Source: Maritimibacter sp. (GTDB lineage Bacteria > Pseudomonadota > Alphaproteobacteria > Rhodobacterales > Rhodobacteraceae). From it: a DNA stretch of 8,296 nucleotides. Where the stretch lies: assembly GCA_020441225.1 (NCBI GenBank), contig JAGRMP010000663.1, positions 1 through 8,296 on the forward strand, written 5' to 3'. The notes under the pieces were generated by a model. The model had not been told where the DNA came from and did no database searches. It was given only the letters and a program-made list of their open reading frames with translations. Below are positions 6,509 to 8,296 of the stretch, in pieces. How positions within the stretch are numbered: position 1 is the first letter of the stretch; every line of letters begins with the position of its first letter. The position numbers and the translations under genes were made by a program.

Positions 6509-7572
6509 TGCGACCACCTCCAGGTTTCCTTCCGGAGACTCCGCCCGATCTTCTGGCTCACGCGGCCCTGACCATTTCGCCCGAACAGGCAGCGGAAATG
6601 GCCGACGAACTTTTCGATGTCAGGGGCGAGGTGCTGCGGCTCAACGCCGAGAAAGATGCGAACTTTCGCATCACGCCCGAGGTCGGGCCGCCGATGCTGC
6701 TCAAGATCACCAATGCCGCCGAGGATCGCGGGGTTACCGAGATGCAAACAGCGGCCTTGCTACACTTGGCCCGCGTCGATCCAGGCCTTCCAGTACCGCA
6801 TGTCCTGCCGGCTCGGAACGGAGCGCCATCGCAGCTCGTTTCGCTGTCTGACGGGAAGGCACATGTCGTGCGCCTGCTTACCTTCCTGGACGGCACTACG
6901 CTCAGCTCGGCCGGGACCGCTTCGACCCTCCACTACCGCATCGGCGCCCTGCTGGCCCGCCTGACCGTTGGCCTGCAGGGTTTCACCCACCCGGCCAGCG
7001 ACCATGTCCTGCAGTGGGACATCAAGCAGGCGCACCGGCTTCGCCCAATGCTGGACGCGGTGGAGGAGCCCGATCTGCACCGCCGTCTGACACGTCTGAT
7101 AGACCAGTTCGAGGCAGAGATCGCGCCGCGCCTGACCCGCCTGCGGGCACAGGTCGTGCATAATGACTTTAATCCCCACAACCTACTGGTCGACACGCCG
7201 GCCGCGACCCGTCTGACCGGGGTGATCGATTTCGGCGATATGGTGCATACGCCCATCGCCTGCGACCTGGCCGTGGCATGTTCCTATCATGTACAGAACG
7301 GGCCGCAGCCTCTGGCCGCCGTTGCGCGCCTGATTGCGGGCTACGCGACCCAGTTGCCGCTAACGGATGATGAGTTCGCCCTTCTGCCCGATTTGATGCG
7401 CCTGCGCCATGCCACGACTCTCGCTGTCGGAGCGTGGCGTGCCCGTCGCTATCCCGAAAACGCCAGCTATATCCGCCGCAATGCCGCCGCATCGCTGCGT
7501 GGTCTGACGACGCTGGACCGAATGGGCAACCAGGCCGCGCTCGCCGCCCTGCAACCGGAGCAGATCCCATGA
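6508..7572 (+). CDS. APH-fold small-molecule kinase, hydroxylysine kinase-like
   Basis: This 354-residue aminoglycoside-phosphotransferase-fold kinase probably phosphorylates a hydroxyl on an amino alcohol or hydroxy amino acid using ATP. Visible elements are the ATP-binding Lys66 in LLKITN, helix-C-type Glu78 in TEMQ, the hinge-region block VVRLLTFLDG (120-129), the catalytic loop HNDFNPHN (218-225, with D220 as base and N225 as metal ligand), and DFGD (241-244). Several stretches resemble vertebrate hydroxylysine kinase (HYKK/AGPHD1) as I recall it: NFR near 52-54, VRLLT, HNDFNPHN for HGDLNDHN, VIDFGDM and YPENASY (315-321). The start at 6508 overlaps the upstream stop as TGATG and has GGTGGA six nt before it. 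An in-frame extension to 6418 is possible but lies inside the M20 gene and lacks homology. The next gene encodes a phospho-lyase-like PLP enzyme, the natural partner of this kinase class. The substrate is inferred only. Confidence 0.85.
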   Translation: MRPPPGFLPETPPDLLAHAALTISPEQAAEMADELFDVRGEVLRLNAEKDANFRITPEVGPPMLLKITNAAEDRGVTEMQTAALLHLARVDPGLPVPHVLPARNGAPSQLVSLSDGKAHVVRLLTFLDGTTLSSAGTASTLHYRIGALLARLTVGLQGFTHPASDHVLQWDIKQAHRLRPMLDAVEEPDLHRRLTRLIDQFEAEIAPRLTRLRAQVVHNDFNPHNLLVDTPAATRLTGVIDFGDMVHTPIACDLAVACSYHVQNGPQPLAAVARLIAGYATQLPLTDDEFALLPDLMRLRHATTLAVGAWRARRYPENASYIRRNAAASLRGLTTLDRMGNQAALAALQPEQIP

Positions 7573-8296
7573 CCATGATCAACGCTTTCGACCAATCCGG
7601 TGCTGACCGCCTCCCAACCGAGGATCGCGAACTGATCGCCCGGCGAGAGAAGGCGCTCGGTCCGGCTTATCGCCTGTTTTACGAGGAACCGCTTCACATC
7701 ATCCGAGGCGAAGGCGTTTGGCTGTGGGACAAGCAGGGGCGCAGGTATCTCGATGCCTATAACAATGTCGCTTCGATGGGCCATTGCCACCCGCGCGTGG
7801 TGCAGGCGATTACCGCGCAATCGGCGGTTCTAAACACACACACACGATACCTGCATGACAGCATCGTAACCTATGCCGAGCGCCTGCTGGCCACCATGCC
7901 CGACGCGCTGGGGCACATGATGTTCGCCTGCACCGGTTCCGAGGCCAATGACCTGGCCCTGCGCATTGCGCGCCGCGTTACCGGCCGGCAGGGCGTCATC
8001 ATCACCCGGCTCGCCTATCACGGCGTCACCGAGTCGGTATCTGAGCTTTCGCCCTCCCTCGGGGATTTCGTGCCACGCACCTCCCGTGTCCGCCTAATCG
8101 ACGCGCCCGACGGACTGCGGGTGTCACCGACCGAGCAGGGTGCAAAACTGGCGGACGACCTCGCCCAGGCAATCGCCGAGATGCGTGCTGATGGCATCGA
8201 ACCGGCGGCATTTCTTGTCGATACGATCTTTTCAAGCGACGGGTTGTATCCGGATCCGGCAGGCTTCCTACAGCCCGCAGTGGACCTGATCCGCTC
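7569..8296 (+). CDS. Class-III PLP enzyme, AGXT2L-type phospho-lyase-like (partial, 3' end missing)
   Basis: The first 242 codons of a class-III aminotransferase-fold protein are visible; the frame is open to the window end. The start ATG at 7569 overlaps the kinase stop as ATGA, with GGAG eight nt upstream; the ATG two codons later (7575) is an alternative. Residues 60-96 (YLDAYNNVASMGHCHPRVVQ to LNTHTRYLH) carry the YNNV, GHCHP and NTxTRYLH signature I associate with AGXT2L1/AGXT2L2. Those enzymes use PLP to eliminate phosphate and ammonia from phosphoethanolamine or 5-phosphohydroxylysine instead of transaminating. TGSEAND (122-128) supplies the cofactor phosphate-binding turn and YHG (150-152) the ring-stacking Tyr. 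The segment LVDTIFSSDG (216-225) replaces the usual EPxxGxxG of ordinary aminotransferases. The catalytic Lys lies beyond the window. A true aminotransferase is the main alternative. Confidence 0.88.
   Translation, partial: MTMINAFDQSGADRLPTEDRELIARREKALGPAYRLFYEEPLHIIRGEGVWLWDKQGRRYLDAYNNVASMGHCHPRVVQAITAQSAVLNTHTRYLHDSIVTYAERLLATMPDALGHMMFACTGSEANDLALRIARRVTGRQGVIITRLAYHGVTESVSELSPSLGDFVPRTSRVRLIDAPDGLRVSPTEQGAKLADDLAQAIAEMRADGIEPAAFLVDTIFSSDGLYPDPAGFLQPAVDLIR

Noticed and set aside
7834..7845. (AC)6 dinucleotide run in the PLP enzyme gene, considered as a phase-variation tract
   Set aside because: It is only 12 bases and encodes the conserved T-H-T part of the NTHTRYLH signature, so protein constraint explains it.
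1..8296. CRISPR arrays, tRNA/rRNA genes, insertion sequences and phage genes
   Set aside because: No spaced direct repeats, cloverleaf-like stretches, transposase motifs or terminal inverted repeats were seen.

Overview
This GC-rich window (both strands dense with codons ending in G or C) looks like an accessory catabolic locus of an alphaproteobacterium. That assignment rests on gene types and codon style only; there is no rRNA or other phylogenetic marker. It holds two divergent transcription units around a 166-bp control region at 2442-2607.

Leftward (minus strand): a GntR-family regulator with an FCD sensor domain (1785-2441); then a periplasmic family-5 (dipeptide/oligopeptide type) ABC-transporter binding protein (100-1674); then, after a strong stem-loop, what may be the first five codons of the membrane permease, cut by the window edge (1-17).

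Rightward (plus strand): five tightly packed genes with overlaps or gaps of at most 23 bp. In order they are an acetylpolyamine-amidohydrolase/HDAC-fold deacetylase (2608-3636), a thiamine-diphosphate enzyme of the acetolactate synthase/benzoylformate decarboxylase superfamily (3633-5195), an M20 metallo-amidohydrolase of ArgE/DapE type (5219-6508), a hydroxylysine-kinase-like phosphotransferase (6508-7572), and the N-terminal 242 codons of a class-III PLP enzyme closest in motif to the AGXT2L phospho-lyases (7569 to the window end).

The last two genes suggest a shared logic. In animals, hydroxylysine kinase and AGXT2L2 phosphorylate 5-hydroxylysine and then eliminate phosphate and ammonia to leave an aldehyde. 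Here a similar kinase/phospho-lyase pair sits in one operon with two different amide-cleaving hydrolases, a ThDP carbon-carbon enzyme and a peptide-type importer. I infer a pathway that imports an N-acylated or amide-linked amino alcohol, removes the acyl group(s), phosphorylates the hydroxyl, eliminates phosphate and ammonia, and passes on a carbonyl compound. The substrate is unknown; hydroxylysine derivatives, ethanolamine-like amines and isopropanolamine-like amines are all possible. A 17-bp near-perfect inverted repeat between the divergent units is the obvious candidate operator for the GntR protein.
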